A stretch of DNA of 34,053 bases from Actinomycetota bacterium (GCA_030682655.1 JAUXNU010000123.1:1-34053), one strand, 5' to 3'. Shown: positions 1 to 8,389, numbered from the stretch's first letter. Notes: generated by a model from the sequence alone, not told the origin. Numbers and translations: made by a program.

Positions 1-291
1 GGCATCGAGTAGGCACAGCCACGTGCCGGACGCCATCTTCGCAGCTGCGTTTCGTGCCGAGGACGTGCCGCCGTTGTCCTTTCTCGCCGACTTGATGCGT
101 CTATCCTGCTCCGCCCACTCAAGCGCGACCTCGAAGGTCGCGTCTGTCGAGCCGTCGTCGACAACGCATGCCTCCCATTCCGGGAGTTCCTGCGTCACAA
201 GGCTCGCGAGTGTTCGCCCGAGAATGTGCTCGGCGTTGTACGCGGGCACGAGGATCGAGAACTTGGCCGAGGAAGGCGTGGTTTCGTTCAC
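1..291 (-). CDS. GT2 family glycosyltransferase, N-terminal part (cut by window edge)
   Basis: Ninety-seven codons are visible before the left edge. The start is a GTG whose last two bases overlap the TGA of the upstream GT4 gene (GTGA at 288-291), with GGAAGG about 13 bases upstream, so translation is probably coupled. The protein has the GT-A beginning of family 2 transferases: FSILVPAYNA at residues 11-20, the nucleotide-sugar-binding VVDDGSTD at 43-50 and NGGTSSARN at 73-81. It stops in LLDA, exactly where the metal-binding DXD would follow outside the window. It is the third gene of a minus-strand glycosyltransferase operon and probably adds one sugar to a lipid-linked repeat unit at the inner membrane face. 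Donor and acceptor cannot be told from this fragment. Other frames here are shadows. Confidence 0.85.
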   Translation of the reverse strand, partial: MNETTPSSAKFSILVPAYNAEHILGRTLASLVTQELPEWEACVVDDGSTDATFEVALEWAEQDRRIKSARKDNGGTSSARNAAAKMASGTWLCLLDA

Positions 292-1568
292 GCGCGTTGC
301 ACCGCCTTCCAAGCACGTGCCCACACGGCTCGAGGAACTCGACGTGCCAACTTCGCCCATCCGGATCTCCTGGTGGACCTGATCGCTGCCGCGCGTGCCG
401 CATGCGCGGGTTCCCATCGCTGACGCTGCTCGTAGAACGTCTTCAGCTTGTCGAGGGATTCTGCTGCTTCGTACTGCGCTCTCACAATGCGCATCTCGCG
501 GGCAGCCCGCTCGCCAAGAGAGGCGCGCAACTCCGGCTCCTCGGACAGTCGGCGCATCCAGTCCGCGGCGGCGTCCACGTCCGGCTCGGCCCACTCGGGC
601 TGACGAGAGAAGCCTTCCGACCGGTAGGCGTCGTGCGTGGCGGTGACCGGCACCAGTGTGTACGGCACAAGGCACGAGTTCTCCTCGGAGGTGAAATCCA
701 TGTTGCCGGACCAGCCCGTGCAGATTACCGGCTTGCCGAGCGACATTGCCTCCATGAGGACGAGACCGAGTCCTTCGGCGCGGTGCAGCGAGATGAGCGC
801 GTCGCAGCTTGCATAGAGCTCCAGGAGTCCGCGGTACGGTAGCTGCTCTTCGATGATGGAGACGTCGGCCCGGCGCGACACCAGATCCCGCAGTCGGTTC
901 AGCAGCGGTTGATGCTCGGGTCCAGCGTCGCGAGAGTTGAGTTTGATCACGAGCTGTGGTCCGCTGTCTGGCTCGAAGGCTCGCTCGAATGCCTCGATCG
1001 CTCCCCAGGGGTTCTTGCGCTCGATATCGCTCGTCACGTCGAACGCGCACAGGAACACGACGCTGTCCGGCGCGAAGCCCCATCGCCCGCGGTCAGCCGC
1101 AATGTCGTCGGGCAAGAATACCGCCTGCGGGAAGCGGATAATCGGGACCTCGGGAGCCTCTGCCGCAATCGTTTGGGCGATGAACTCGCTCGGGGCGAGC
1201 ACCACGTCCATCATCCGCAGGCCGCGCTTCCAATCCTCGGGTAGGACGGGCAGTTCCCAGAAGGGGAGGATGGCGTTGAATCGCTTCTCCGGTCTCAGAG
1301 TGGCCCACTGGATGCACATCCTGAGCATGCACGCCGGCGGGTTGGCCGAGAACAGGTTGACGGCGTACGGCATCTCCCGTCCTCGGCACTCTCGATCTGG
1401 ATATTCCGGGTCTGTAGTAGCACGAGAGTCGTAGACGCTCATGTCGCGATAGCACATCGGCACGTCGCGCGCGTCCATCACGCGCATGAGCGTGCGCGTC
1501 ACCCACGCCTGACCGAACGTCCCGGTCACATAGCCGAAGATGTTGAACCCCCATGGAACCTCGCGCAT
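288..1568 (-). CDS. GT4 family glycosyltransferase (paralogue of the gene at 7074-8378)
   Basis: This is a 426-residue GT-B transferase. The ATG overlaps the TGA of the preceding GT2 gene (TGATG) and has GGAAGGA seven bases upstream. Longer in-frame starts up to 1946 would run through that GT2 gene and give a low-complexity Arg/Ser leader, so they are rejected. The start MREVPWGFNIFGYVTG leads the N-terminal domain. The C-terminal nucleotide-binding domain contains DIERKNPWGAIEAF (181-194), LYASCDALISLHRAEG (251-266) and the GT4 EX7E pair at E265 and E273. SGNMDFTSEENSCLV (287-301) is almost identical in the paralogue. It probably transfers a sugar from a nucleotide donor to a growing lipid-linked oligosaccharide at the cytoplasmic membrane. 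Donor is unknown; mannose, rhamnose or glucose are possible. The C-terminus is basic (about residues 397-426) and may bind membrane. Confidence 0.88.
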   Translation of the reverse strand: MREVPWGFNIFGYVTGTFGQAWVTRTLMRVMDARDVPMCYRDMSVYDSRATTDPEYPDRECRGREMPYAVNLFSANPPACMLRMCIQWATLRPEKRFNAILPFWELPVLPEDWKRGLRMMDVVLAPSEFIAQTIAAEAPEVPIIRFPQAVFLPDDIAADRGRWGFAPDSVVFLCAFDVTSDIERKNPWGAIEAFERAFEPDSGPQLVIKLNSRDAGPEHQPLLNRLRDLVSRRADVSIIEEQLPYRGLLELYASCDALISLHRAEGLGLVLMEAMSLGKPVICTGWSGNMDFTSEENSCLVPYTLVPVTATHDAYRSEGFSRQPEWAEPDVDAAADWMRRLSEEPELRASLGERAAREMRIVRAQYEAAESLDKLKTFYEQRQRWEPAHAARAAAIRSTRRSGWAKLARRVPRAVWARAWKAVQRA

Positions 1569-2464
1569 CAGCCGATCCTTCCGAAGCGCCCACGCAGGAA
1601 GTCGATGATACCGCCTCCGATGCCGCGAACTTCGCCGAAGTGTCCTCGGACGGCGTAGTAGGCGACTCGGGCGACACCGTGGCGCATCACGCGCCCAAGA
1701 CGATCTCGCCGATGGCGCTTGTGGAACAGCAGGCGGTTGCGCATCTCGTAGCGCAGCTGTAGCTGGCGGTTGCCGGAGAAGGAAGACGATACCTTGTGCC
1801 ACACGCGCGACCCGGGGACGTAGAGCAGCTTCCACCCGGCTTCCGCGGCTCGAGCGCACCAGTCGACTTCCTCCCAGTACAGGAAGAAGTCGTCGCTCAT
1901 CCCGCCGATCTGGTCGATGACCTCGGTTCGAGCGAGAATGCTGCAACCGGTGATGTACTCGGTCTCCCGCACTGCGTCGAACTGCCCGCAGTCGACCTCT
2001 CCCTCGCCGATGTGGTAAGAGTGTCCATCGATCGGATCGATGCCCGCCCCGGCGAACCAGATTGTGGTAGGGCGGTCGAAGAAGTAGATCTTCGAGCCAA
2101 GAAGACCCGCTTCCGGATGAGCCTCGGCAGCCTCAATCAGCGCGGACAGCGCCCCCGGGTCGACCTCGGTGTCGTTGTTGAGCAACCACACGAATCCGGC
2201 GTCGGCCTCGCGTGCGTAGCGCATGCCGAGGTTGTTGCCCTCGGCGAAACCGAGGTTCCTGCCGACCTCGATTAGGTGCACGCAGGGCTCCTGGGCGAAC
2301 GCATCGCGAAGGGCTGAGACGGAGTCAGCGGCGGACCCGTTGTCGACGATCACGATGTGGAAGCGGGGGTAGTCGAGCGCCAGACACGACCTGACGCACT
2401 CGAGCGTGACGTCCAGGCCGTTCCAGTTCACGAGGATGATCGAAACGAGCGAGCGGGTGTCCAC
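1568..2464 (-). CDS. GT2 family glycosyltransferase, rhamnosyltransferase-like
   Basis: The 298-residue protein begins at a GTG with only a weak ribosome site and is first in the minus-strand glycosyltransferase operon. GT-A fold motifs are clear: VSIILVNWNG (7-16), IVDNGS (39-44), GFAEGNN (72-78) and LLNNDTEVDPGAL (94-106), which carries the metal-binding acidic pair. Further on, a WEEVDWCARAAEAG segment supplies the acidic residues usual for the catalytic base region of this subgroup. Proteins with the NWNG start are often annotated as rhamnosyltransferases, which would suit the dTDP-rhamnose genes next door; that substrate is an inference. It is transcribed divergently from the GT2 gene at 2565 and resembles it in layout. 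Confidence 0.88.
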   Translation of the reverse strand: MDTRSLVSIILVNWNGLDVTLECVRSCLALDYPRFHIVIVDNGSAADSVSALRDAFAQEPCVHLIEVGRNLGFAEGNNLGMRYAREADAGFVWLLNNDTEVDPGALSALIEAAEAHPEAGLLGSKIYFFDRPTTIWFAGAGIDPIDGHSYHIGEGEVDCGQFDAVRETEYITGCSILARTEVIDQIGGMSDDFFLYWEEVDWCARAAEAGWKLLYVPGSRVWHKVSSSFSGNRQLQLRYEMRNRLLFHKRHRRDRLGRVMRHGVARVAYYAVRGHFGEVRGIGGGIIDFLRGRFGRIG

Positions 2465-2564
2465 AGGCGAGACAATCGACGTTTCCGCAGCTTAAAGGGC
2501 TGATGCACGCACAGTGTAACATCTATTCGACGCGGGAAGCGGCAGAGGCGACTGAGGAGAATAC

Positions 2565-3548
2565 GTGGAAGCCCGGGCGACGATCATCATCCCGAACTGG
2601 AACGGCATGGCACATCTCGAGGAATGCCTTTCCACGATTCGCTCTCAGTCGATGCAGGACTTCCGGTTGCTCATCATCGACAACAGCTCCGAGGATGGAA
2701 GCCCCGAGTGGGTGGAGCAACATCATCCATGGGCAGAGGTGTTGCGTCTTGGTTCAAACACGGGATTCGCAGGTGCCGTCAACGCGGGAATCAAGGCATC
2801 GGACACCCCGTTCGTTGCGCTACTGAACAACGACACGGCTCTGGATTCGCATTGGCTTGAGGCGCTCGTGGACGCATTGACCGAACTCTCCGACTACGAT
2901 TTCGCAGCCTCCCGCATGGTGTTCTACTCCGACCCAGATGTACTCAATTCCGCTGGAGACGTGTATGACGTCGCGCATTTGGTGGGGCGCAACCGGGGGT
3001 TTGGCCAGGTTGCCGCCAACTATGCGACTCCCGAGCGCGTGTTCGGGGCATGCGCCGGCGCCGCGCTGTACAGGTCGTCGTTCTTTCGCGATGTCGGGCT
3101 ATTCGACGAGCGCTTCTTCCTCATGCATGAGGACACGGACATCAACGTGCGTGCGCTTATCGCCGGCAAGCGCTGCGTCTATGTCCCGGATGCCATCGTT
3201 CGTCACAAGGTTCGTGCCACAATCGACACGCAGGCCCGTCCTGAGATGGATTCGCTTGAGATCAGGAATCGGGCACTCGTGGCTGCAAAGGACCTTCCGT
3301 GGAGCGCCGCGCTTGTTGGTCTTCTCCGCTCCGGGGTGCTTTGGCAACCTGTGCGCTCGACCTTTCCACTGCGACCCAGCAACTGGAGGAAGATACCGGG
3401 GCTTGTTCGAAGCTTCGGAGCCCGACACGAGCCGGCAGTGACGGGGTTGAAGATGGGTCTGGCGATTCGCGGTGACGTGTGGTCCAGGCGGGTGATCGGC
3501 CGCAGGGAGATTGCGCGCTGGTTGCGTGAGGGCGCGGGGCCTCTTTAG
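2565..3548 (+). CDS. GT2 family glycosyltransferase, rhamnosyltransferase-like
   Basis: The 327-residue GT-A transferase starts at GTG 2565 with GAGGAGA a few bases upstream. Visible motifs are ATIIIPNWNG (5-14), IIDNSSEDGS (37-46), NTGFAGAVNAG (65-75), ALLNNDTALDS (85-95) and HEDTDINVRA (188-197), the HEDXD-type acidic cluster of family 2 enzymes, followed by IVRHK (211-215). About 110 residues follow with basic, partly hydrophobic character that may associate with the membrane. It is divergent from the GT2 at 2464 (100-base gap) and lies 64 bases before rfbA, which has its own promoter-like element. It most likely uses the dTDP-rhamnose made by the following genes, but no residue proves the donor. 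Confidence 0.88.
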   Translation: MEARATIIIPNWNGMAHLEECLSTIRSQSMQDFRLLIIDNSSEDGSPEWVEQHHPWAEVLRLGSNTGFAGAVNAGIKASDTPFVALLNNDTALDSHWLEALVDALTELSDYDFAASRMVFYSDPDVLNSAGDVYDVAHLVGRNRGFGQVAANYATPERVFGACAGAALYRSSFFRDVGLFDERFFLMHEDTDINVRALIAGKRCVYVPDAIVRHKVRATIDTQARPEMDSLEIRNRALVAAKDLPWSAALVGLLRSGVLWQPVRSTFPLRPSNWRKIPGLVRSFGARHEPAVTGLKMGLAIRGDVWSRRVIGRREIARWLREGAGPL

Positions 3549-3571
3549 GCAGCGGTGCATCCGGCGCGTAA

Positions 3572-3580
3572 TGGTAGAAT
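3572..3580 (+). promoter_or_regulatory. Extended -10 promoter for the rfbA-C-B-D genes
   Basis: TGGTAGAAT combines a TGn extension with a hexamer matching TATAAT at five of six positions. No convincing -35 lies 16-18 bases upstream, which is usual for extended -10 promoters. Predicted initiation near 3587 gives a leader of about 26 nt carrying the strong AGGAGG at 3603-3608. Confidence 0.45.
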
Positions 3581-3612
3581 CCTCCCGTTGCGCACCTTCG
3601 GCAGGAGGTCTG

Positions 3613-4680
3613 ATGAAAGCGCTCATTCTCGCTGGCGGCAAAGGCACCCGCTTGCGCCCCATCACGTTCACCCGCGCCAAGCAGCTCGTGCCGGTCGCGA
3701 ACAAGCCGATTCTCTTCTACGCCATCGAGGCGATTCGCGACGCGGGCATCACCGAGATCGGTGTCATCGTCGGCGATACGGCGGCCGAGGTCATGGATGC
3801 GCTCGGCGACGGCTCGCGCTGGGGAGTCAAGATCACCTACATCCCGCAGGAAGCACCGCTCGGTCTTGCGCACGCGGTCAAGATCTCGAAGAGTTTCATG
3901 GGCAACGACCAGTTCGTGATGTACCTCGGTGACAACCTCATCAAGGACGGCATAACGCGCTTTGTCGCCGAGTTCGAAGAGAACGGCGGGGATGCCCAGA
4001 TCCTTCTTGCACACGTTCCCAACGCGTCGCAGTTCGGCGTGGCCGAACTTGCCGAGGACGGCTCCGTCAAGCGGCTGGTCGAGAAGCCCGCAGATCCGCC
4101 GAGTGATCTCGCCCTTGTCGGCGTCTACCTCTTCGGGCCGAGCGTCTTTGAGGCAGTCGCCGCTATCAAGCCGTCCGCGCGCGGCGAGCTCGAGATCACG
4201 GACGCGATCCAGTGGCTCGTCGATAACGGCCGAGTTGTCCGACCGCATGTCATCGGCGGATGGTGGAAGGACACCGGCAAGCTTGAGGACATGCTCGAGG
4301 CGAACCGCATCATGCTCGACATGATCGAGTCCGATGTGCGCGGCGTGGTCGATGAGAAATCGCAGGTCCACGGTCGCGTGAAGCTGGGAGAGGGCAGCAA
4401 GCTCGTGAACTCCGTCGTACGCGGGCCGGTCGCCATCGGCGAGAGCTGTGAGATCGTGGATGCCTACATCGGTCCGTACTCGTCGGTGGGCGATGGCTGT
4501 GTCATCACCGGCAGCGAGATCGAGCACTCGATTCTTCTTGCCGGCGCTCGCGTGGAGAACACGCACGGGCGTCTCGCCGACAGCCTTATGGGCTGCAACG
4601 CTGTCGTCCGCAGGGGCAATGGCATGCCCTCGGCCTACCACGTAATGCTCGGCGACAACTCCGAAGTCGAGATTGTCTAG
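3613..4680 (+). CDS. rfbA: Glucose-1-phosphate thymidylyltransferase, long form (RmlA)
   Basis: This enzyme makes dTDP-glucose from dTTP and glucose-1-phosphate, the first step to dTDP-L-rhamnose in the cytoplasm. ATG 3613 is chosen because AGGAGG lies five bases upstream and the family's N-terminus starts there; an in-frame extension to 3511 lies inside the previous gene. The 355-residue product has the pyrophosphorylase signature LAGGKGTRLRPIT (6-18), QLVPVANKP (24-32), the catalytic-site GDN at 106-108 and VEKP at 156-159. After about residue 240 the chain becomes hexapeptide-like (VHGRVKLGEGSKLVNSVV), a left-handed beta-helix typical of the long RmlA subgroup of actinobacteria and archaea; short RmlA is about 290 residues. 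The order rfbA-rfbC-rfbB-rfbD supports rhamnose rather than another dTDP-sugar. Confidence 0.93.
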   Translation: MKALILAGGKGTRLRPITFTRAKQLVPVANKPILFYAIEAIRDAGITEIGVIVGDTAAEVMDALGDGSRWGVKITYIPQEAPLGLAHAVKISKSFMGNDQFVMYLGDNLIKDGITRFVAEFEENGGDAQILLAHVPNASQFGVAELAEDGSVKRLVEKPADPPSDLALVGVYLFGPSVFEAVAAIKPSARGELEITDAIQWLVDNGRVVRPHVIGGWWKDTGKLEDMLEANRIMLDMIESDVRGVVDEKSQVHGRVKLGEGSKLVNSVVRGPVAIGESCEIVDAYIGPYSSVGDGCVITGSEIEHSILLAGARVENTHGRLADSLMGCNAVVRRGNGMPSAYHVMLGDNSEVEIV

Positions 4681-4720
4681 TAGGATGGGCTCGTCCGCGC
4701 CATCACGGGAGGGGTAACCC

Positions 4721-5176
4721 ATGATCGACGGCGTCAAGCTCAAGGACCTGCGTGTCATGCCGGATGACCGCGGCATGCTCATGGAGATGTGGCGTTCCGA
4801 CGATCCTGACTTCCAGGGCTTCGGACAGGTCTACATCACCTGGGTCTACCCGGGCGTGGTCAAGGCGTGGCACTACCACAAGAAGCAGACCGACCATTTC
4901 GTATGTGTCTTCGGTATGGCCAAGGTCGGCCTCTACGACTCGCGCGAGGACTCGCCGACCAAGGGCGAGACCAACACGTTCGTCATCGGCTGGCAGCGCC
5001 AGCGGCTGCTGATCATCCCGAACGGCGTCTACCATGGCTTCACCGCCGTGGGCACCGAGCCGGCGGGCATCATCAACATCCCGACTGAGCTCTACAACTA
5101 CGACGACCCCGATGAGTTCCGCCGTCCCTTCGACGACCCGGAGATCGACTACGACTGGGGCGTGGAGAACGGATGA
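4721..5176 (+). CDS. rfbC: dTDP-4-dehydrorhamnose 3,5-epimerase family protein (RmlC-like)
   Basis: A 151-residue cupin starting at ATG 4721 behind GGGAGGGG, 40 bases after rfbA and overlapping rfbB by ATGA. It would epimerise dTDP-4-keto-6-deoxyglucose at C3 and C5. The segment AWHYHKKQTDHF (49-60) sits where classical RmlC has the RG-H-Q catalytic region, with H51 the likely base. PNGVYHGF (100-107) matches the family pattern before the last strands. The protein is shorter than usual RmlC (about 180 residues) and lacks the classical RGLHYQ and AQAKLV words, so it belongs to a divergent branch. Its position between rfbA and rfbB is the strongest evidence for the role. A related 3- or 5-epimerase or 3,4-ketoisomerase remains possible. 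Confidence 0.8.
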   Translation: MIDGVKLKDLRVMPDDRGMLMEMWRSDDPDFQGFGQVYITWVYPGVVKAWHYHKKQTDHFVCVFGMAKVGLYDSREDSPTKGETNTFVIGWQRQRLLIIPNGVYHGFTAVGTEPAGIINIPTELYNYDDPDEFRRPFDDPEIDYDWGVENG

Positions 5177-6189
5177 GACTTCTTGTCAGCGGCGGCGCCG
5201 GCTTCATCGGCTCGAACTTCGTACGGCGCATGCTCGCGACACGCGACGACCTCGAGATCGTCTGCTTCGACAAGCTCACCTACGCGGGTAACCTCGACAA
5301 CCTGAAATCCGCCGAGGACGACCCTCGCTACTCCTTCGTTCGCGGCGACATCTGCGACCGCGCGGCGGTGGACGCGGCCATCGACGGCGCCGGGGGCGTG
5401 GATGCGATCGTGAACTTCGCGGCGGAAACGCACGTCGACCGTTCGATCGCCGAGCCGGAGGCTTTCCTCCACACCGACATCCTTGGCACGCACACTCTGC
5501 TGGAGGTCGTGCGCGAGCGCGGGATCGGGCGCATGGTGCAGGTCTCGACAGACGAGGTCTATGGCTCCATCGACGAGGGTTCGTTCACCGAGACCGATCG
5601 GCTGCAGCCGTCGAGCCCGTACTCGGCGAGCAAGGCCGGGGGCGACCTGCAGGTGCTCGCGTACCACGTCACGTACGGCACGCCCGTCATGATCACGCGC
5701 GGGAGCAACACCTACGGCTCCTACCAGTACCCGGAGAAGCTCATCCCTCTGTTCGTGACCAACGCTCTCGAGGGTCGTAAGCTGCCGCTGTACGGCGACG
5801 GCATGAACGTGCGCGACTGGCTGCACGTCGATGATCACTGCGATGGGATCGCGGCCGTCCTCGACGCCGGCGAGCCGGGGCAGGTCTACAACGTCGGCGG
5901 TGGCAACGAGCGCACCAACCGCGAGATCACGTCGATCATCCTCGACGAGCTGGGGCCAGGGGAGGACACTATCGAGTGGGTCGCAGACCGCCCCGGCCAC
6001 GACAGACGCTACTCGATCGCGTGCGACAAGCTGCGCGGTCTCGGCTGGGACACGCAGGTCGAGTTCGAGCAGGGCCTGCGCGACACCATTCGCTGGTATC
6101 GCGACAACGAGTGGTGGTGGCACAAGATCAAGCACGGCGAGGGTGAGTTCGCCGATTGGCAGAAGCGCTGGTACGAGGAGCGTTCGTGA
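5173..6189 (+). CDS. rfbB: dTDP-glucose 4,6-dehydratase (RmlB)
   Basis: The 338-residue extended short-chain dehydrogenase/reductase converts dTDP-glucose to dTDP-4-keto-6-deoxyglucose using bound NAD+. The Rossmann motif GGAGFIG is at 7-13 and FDKLTYAGN at 32-40 is the family's nucleotide-sugar and NAD contact. ETHVDRS spans 85-91. The catalytic TDE triad is at 126-128 and the YXXXK pair is Y150/K154. RGSNTYGSYQYPEKLIP further on is diagnostic of RmlB. Length is normal. The start overlaps the rfbC stop (ATGA) and the stop overlaps the rfbD start (GTGA), so the three genes are likely coupled. Confidence 0.95.
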   Translation: MRLLVSGGAGFIGSNFVRRMLATRDDLEIVCFDKLTYAGNLDNLKSAEDDPRYSFVRGDICDRAAVDAAIDGAGGVDAIVNFAAETHVDRSIAEPEAFLHTDILGTHTLLEVVRERGIGRMVQVSTDEVYGSIDEGSFTETDRLQPSSPYSASKAGGDLQVLAYHVTYGTPVMITRGSNTYGSYQYPEKLIPLFVTNALEGRKLPLYGDGMNVRDWLHVDDHCDGIAAVLDAGEPGQVYNVGGGNERTNREITSIILDELGPGEDTIEWVADRPGHDRRYSIACDKLRGLGWDTQVEFEQGLRDTIRWYRDNEWWWHKIKHGEGEFADWQKRWYEERS

Positions 6190-7067
6190 CACGTCGCTAT
6201 CTGATCGCAGGGGCACGCGGGATGCTCGGCACGGCGATGCAGCGCGTGCTGACCGAGCGCGACGAGTGGTTCCTCGCGCCCGACGAGTCCGACTTCGACA
6301 TCACCGATGACGTTCGCGTCCGCGCTGTCGTAGCCGACTTCGTGGACGCGACTGCCGGGAAGCCTTCGGTACTCGTCAACGCGGCCGCCTACACCAACGT
6401 CGAGCGTGCCGAGGACGAGCCGGGGCTCGCCTATCACGTGAACGAGAAGGGCGCGCGCAACCTCGCGCTCGCCGCCGTTGAGTACGGCCTCGATTTCGTG
6501 CACGTCTCGACCGACTACGTCTTCGACGGCGAGAAGGACGGCCCCTACGTCGAGGGAGATCCCGTCAACCCGCTCTCCGTCTACGGCATGTCGAAGCTTG
6601 CAGGCGAGCGCGCGGTGGCCGAGGCGTACCCTGGGGCCATCATCGCCCGCACCGCCTGGGTCTTCGGCCCGTCCGGCGTGAACTTCCCGGTCAAGATGCT
6701 TCAGCTCGCGCGCGACCACGACACGCTCCCGGTCGTCACTGACGAGGTCGGCTCGCCGACCTTCACCGTCGACCTTGCGACCGGTCTCCTTGGCCTGCTC
6801 GATGCGGGAGCGACCGGCCTCTACCACCTCACCGGAAGCGGTTCGTGTTCCCGCTTCGAGCTAGCCGAGGAGATCTTCCGGCTTGCGAACATCGACGTGA
6901 AGCTCGAACCCACGACCGCCGACCAGTTCCCGACGAAGGCGCATCGGCCGCACAACTCGATGCTCGACTGCAGCAAGGCGGCGGCGCTCGGCGTGATGAT
7001 GCCCGACTGGCGCGATGCACTCGCGCGTTTCATCCCGGAGCTGCTCGAGTCGCAGCAGGACGCGTAG
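6186..7067 (+). CDS. rfbD: dTDP-4-dehydrorhamnose reductase (RmlD)
   Basis: The final step to dTDP-L-rhamnose is reduction of the 4-keto group with NAD(P)H. GTG 6186 overlaps the rfbB stop and has GAGGAG five bases upstream; an in-frame start at 6156 would lie inside rfbB with no ribosome site. The 293-residue product shows the Rossmann motif GARGMLG (9-15), VNAAAYTNV, the STDYVFDG word (108-115) with the catalytic Thr/Ser, and Y133/K137 in YGMSK. It is the last gene of the rhamnose set and ends six bases before the convergent GT4 gene, which leaves no room for a terminator between them. Confidence 0.94.
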   Translation: MTRRYLIAGARGMLGTAMQRVLTERDEWFLAPDESDFDITDDVRVRAVVADFVDATAGKPSVLVNAAAYTNVERAEDEPGLAYHVNEKGARNLALAAVEYGLDFVHVSTDYVFDGEKDGPYVEGDPVNPLSVYGMSKLAGERAVAEAYPGAIIARTAWVFGPSGVNFPVKMLQLARDHDTLPVVTDEVGSPTFTVDLATGLLGLLDAGATGLYHLTGSGSCSRFELAEEIFRLANIDVKLEPTTADQFPTKAHRPHNSMLDCSKAAALGVMMPDWRDALARFIPELLESQQDA

Positions 7068-7073
7068 GCTGCG

Positions 7074-8378
7074 CTAGGCTCCAAGCCGCGTCTTGAGCCG
7101 GTGCCAGGCGGCGCGTACGATGCGTCTGCCCATGTTGAGCGGATAGCGACGCGCGAGCCGCGACATGCGCTGCTGCGCTACGGTCGATTCGCCCGCGACG
7201 AGTTCCTGTGCGGCAGTGAGCACCGGTTCGAACGCGCGGCCCGAGCGGTGCTCTGCCTGCGTGCGCTGCGCCGTTTCGCTGGCGTGGGCGCCGATGCGCG
7301 CACGCAGCGCCGGGTCGTCCGCCAGCGCACGCATCCAGCGGACCGCCTCCGACAGGCGCGGTTCAGCCCACATCTGCTCGCCACTGATCGCTCTTCCGTA
7401 GGCCGGCTGGGTGCTCGAGGAGACTTCGACAGGGTCATAGCCCACAAGGCAGGAGTTCTCCTCGGTCATGAAGTCCATGTTTCCGGAGAACGCGGTGCCG
7501 ATCACCGGCAGTCCGAGCGCCATGCCTTCGAGCAGGCTGAGTCCCAGTCCTTCGGCGCGGTGCAGGGACACCAATACGTCGCAGCTCGCGTAGAGTGACA
7601 GCACCTCGGCGTAGGGCATAGAACGATCGATCACCGTGATGCGCTCGTCGGCGGCGGTCTCGCGAAGGCGAGTGACGTGCCGCTCGAGCCCAGGAAGCGT
7701 GTCGACGTTGTTCACCTTGATGATGAGGCGCACGTCGCTGCGATCGGGGAAGGCCTCGGAGAATGCGCGCACTACCACCCACGGGTTCTTGCGCTCCATG
7801 TCGCTGCGCATGTCGAAGCTCATCACGAACACGACCTCGTCGGCGGCGAGGTCGAATGCGGGGCGGTCGGGGCGGATCCCCTCGGGCAGGTGCACCGTCT
7901 GCGGGAAGGGCACGATGCGTGCGTCGGGGATGTCGGCGCGGACCGCGTCGGCCACATAGCGCGTCGGCGCCATGATGATGTCCATCGCGTGCAGTGGTTC
8001 GATCCACGACGCAGGGACGCGGGGAAGCTCCCAGAACGGCACGCACACCTGGAGCGTGTCGGCAACGCGGACACGCTCCGACCCAGGCCCCAGCAGATAC
8101 AGTGCCTGGTCCGGATTGATGTGGAAGAGGTTCACCGCGAACGGACCCGCATCGCGGGTGCGTGCGATCTCCTTGGCGAAGGAGACGTCGCGTCCCTGCA
8201 TGCCGCCGCCGGGGTCGACGTCGTCGAGGCGCACCGCGTGTCCGGCGTCGACAAGCATCCGCGCGGTCGTGCGCGCGGCAACACCGAGGCCGAGATTCGA
8301 GGTCAGATAGCCAAAGACGTTGAAGCCGCAGGGGAGTGCCCCGCAGGCGTCGGATGGTTGCCTTGAGATGGGTGTCAT
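7074..8378 (-). CDS. GT4 family glycosyltransferase (paralogue of the gene at 288-1568)
   Basis: A 434-residue GT-B transferase. Shared words with the left-hand GT4 run the whole length: CGFNVFGYLTSN (17-28), AVNLFHINPD (81-90), PFWELPRVP (114-122), SDMERKNPW (192-200), LYASCDVLVSLHRAEGLG (262-279) and SGNMDFMTEENSCLV (298-312). The EX7E pair is E276/E284. It is monocistronic on the minus strand, convergent with rfbD and divergent from the GT4 at 8430. No Shine-Dalgarno precedes ATG 8378. A TAGCAT element at 8393-8388 lies nine bases upstream, which would suit a leaderless mRNA, though this is weak. Acceptor and donor are not deducible; the duplicate suggests two similar linkages in one polymer or in two alternative polymers. 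Confidence 0.88.
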   Translation of the reverse strand: MTPISRQPSDACGALPCGFNVFGYLTSNLGLGVAARTTARMLVDAGHAVRLDDVDPGGGMQGRDVSFAKEIARTRDAGPFAVNLFHINPDQALYLLGPGSERVRVADTLQVCVPFWELPRVPASWIEPLHAMDIIMAPTRYVADAVRADIPDARIVPFPQTVHLPEGIRPDRPAFDLAADEVVFVMSFDMRSDMERKNPWVVVRAFSEAFPDRSDVRLIIKVNNVDTLPGLERHVTRLRETAADERITVIDRSMPYAEVLSLYASCDVLVSLHRAEGLGLSLLEGMALGLPVIGTAFSGNMDFMTEENSCLVGYDPVEVSSSTQPAYGRAISGEQMWAEPRLSEAVRWMRALADDPALRARIGAHASETAQRTQAEHRSGRAFEPVLTAAQELVAGESTVAQQRMSRLARRYPLNMGRRIVRAAWHRLKTRLGA

Positions 8379-8389
8379 GGGGCTACAAT
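8363..8389 (+). promoter_or_regulatory. Putative sigma70-type promoter for the GT4 pair at 8430-10618
   Basis: TTGAGA at 8363-8368 and TACAAT at 8384-8389 (five of six to consensus) are separated by 15 bases, slightly short. Initiation would fall near 8396. That leaves only about seven bases before GTG 8403 and about 34 before GTG 8430, so it favours the later start for the downstream gene. The element overlaps the 5' end of the divergent GT4. Confidence 0.4.

Noticed and set aside
1569-1946. N-terminal extension of the GT4 ending at 288
   Set aside because: The extension lies wholly within the GT2 gene on the same strand and gives an Arg/Ser-rich sequence. ATG 1568 has a good ribosome site and a TGATG overlap.
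2465-2564. Promoter with TAACAT at 2517-2522 for the GT2 at 2565
   Set aside because: No -35 at a suitable distance (nearest TTAAAG with a 19-base spacer) and no TGn extension, so support is too weak to list.
3262-6216. Long minus-strand frames opposite rfbA, rfbC and rfbB
   Set aside because: The plus-strand frames encode complete, motif-perfect rhamnose enzymes; the antisense products show no family motifs.
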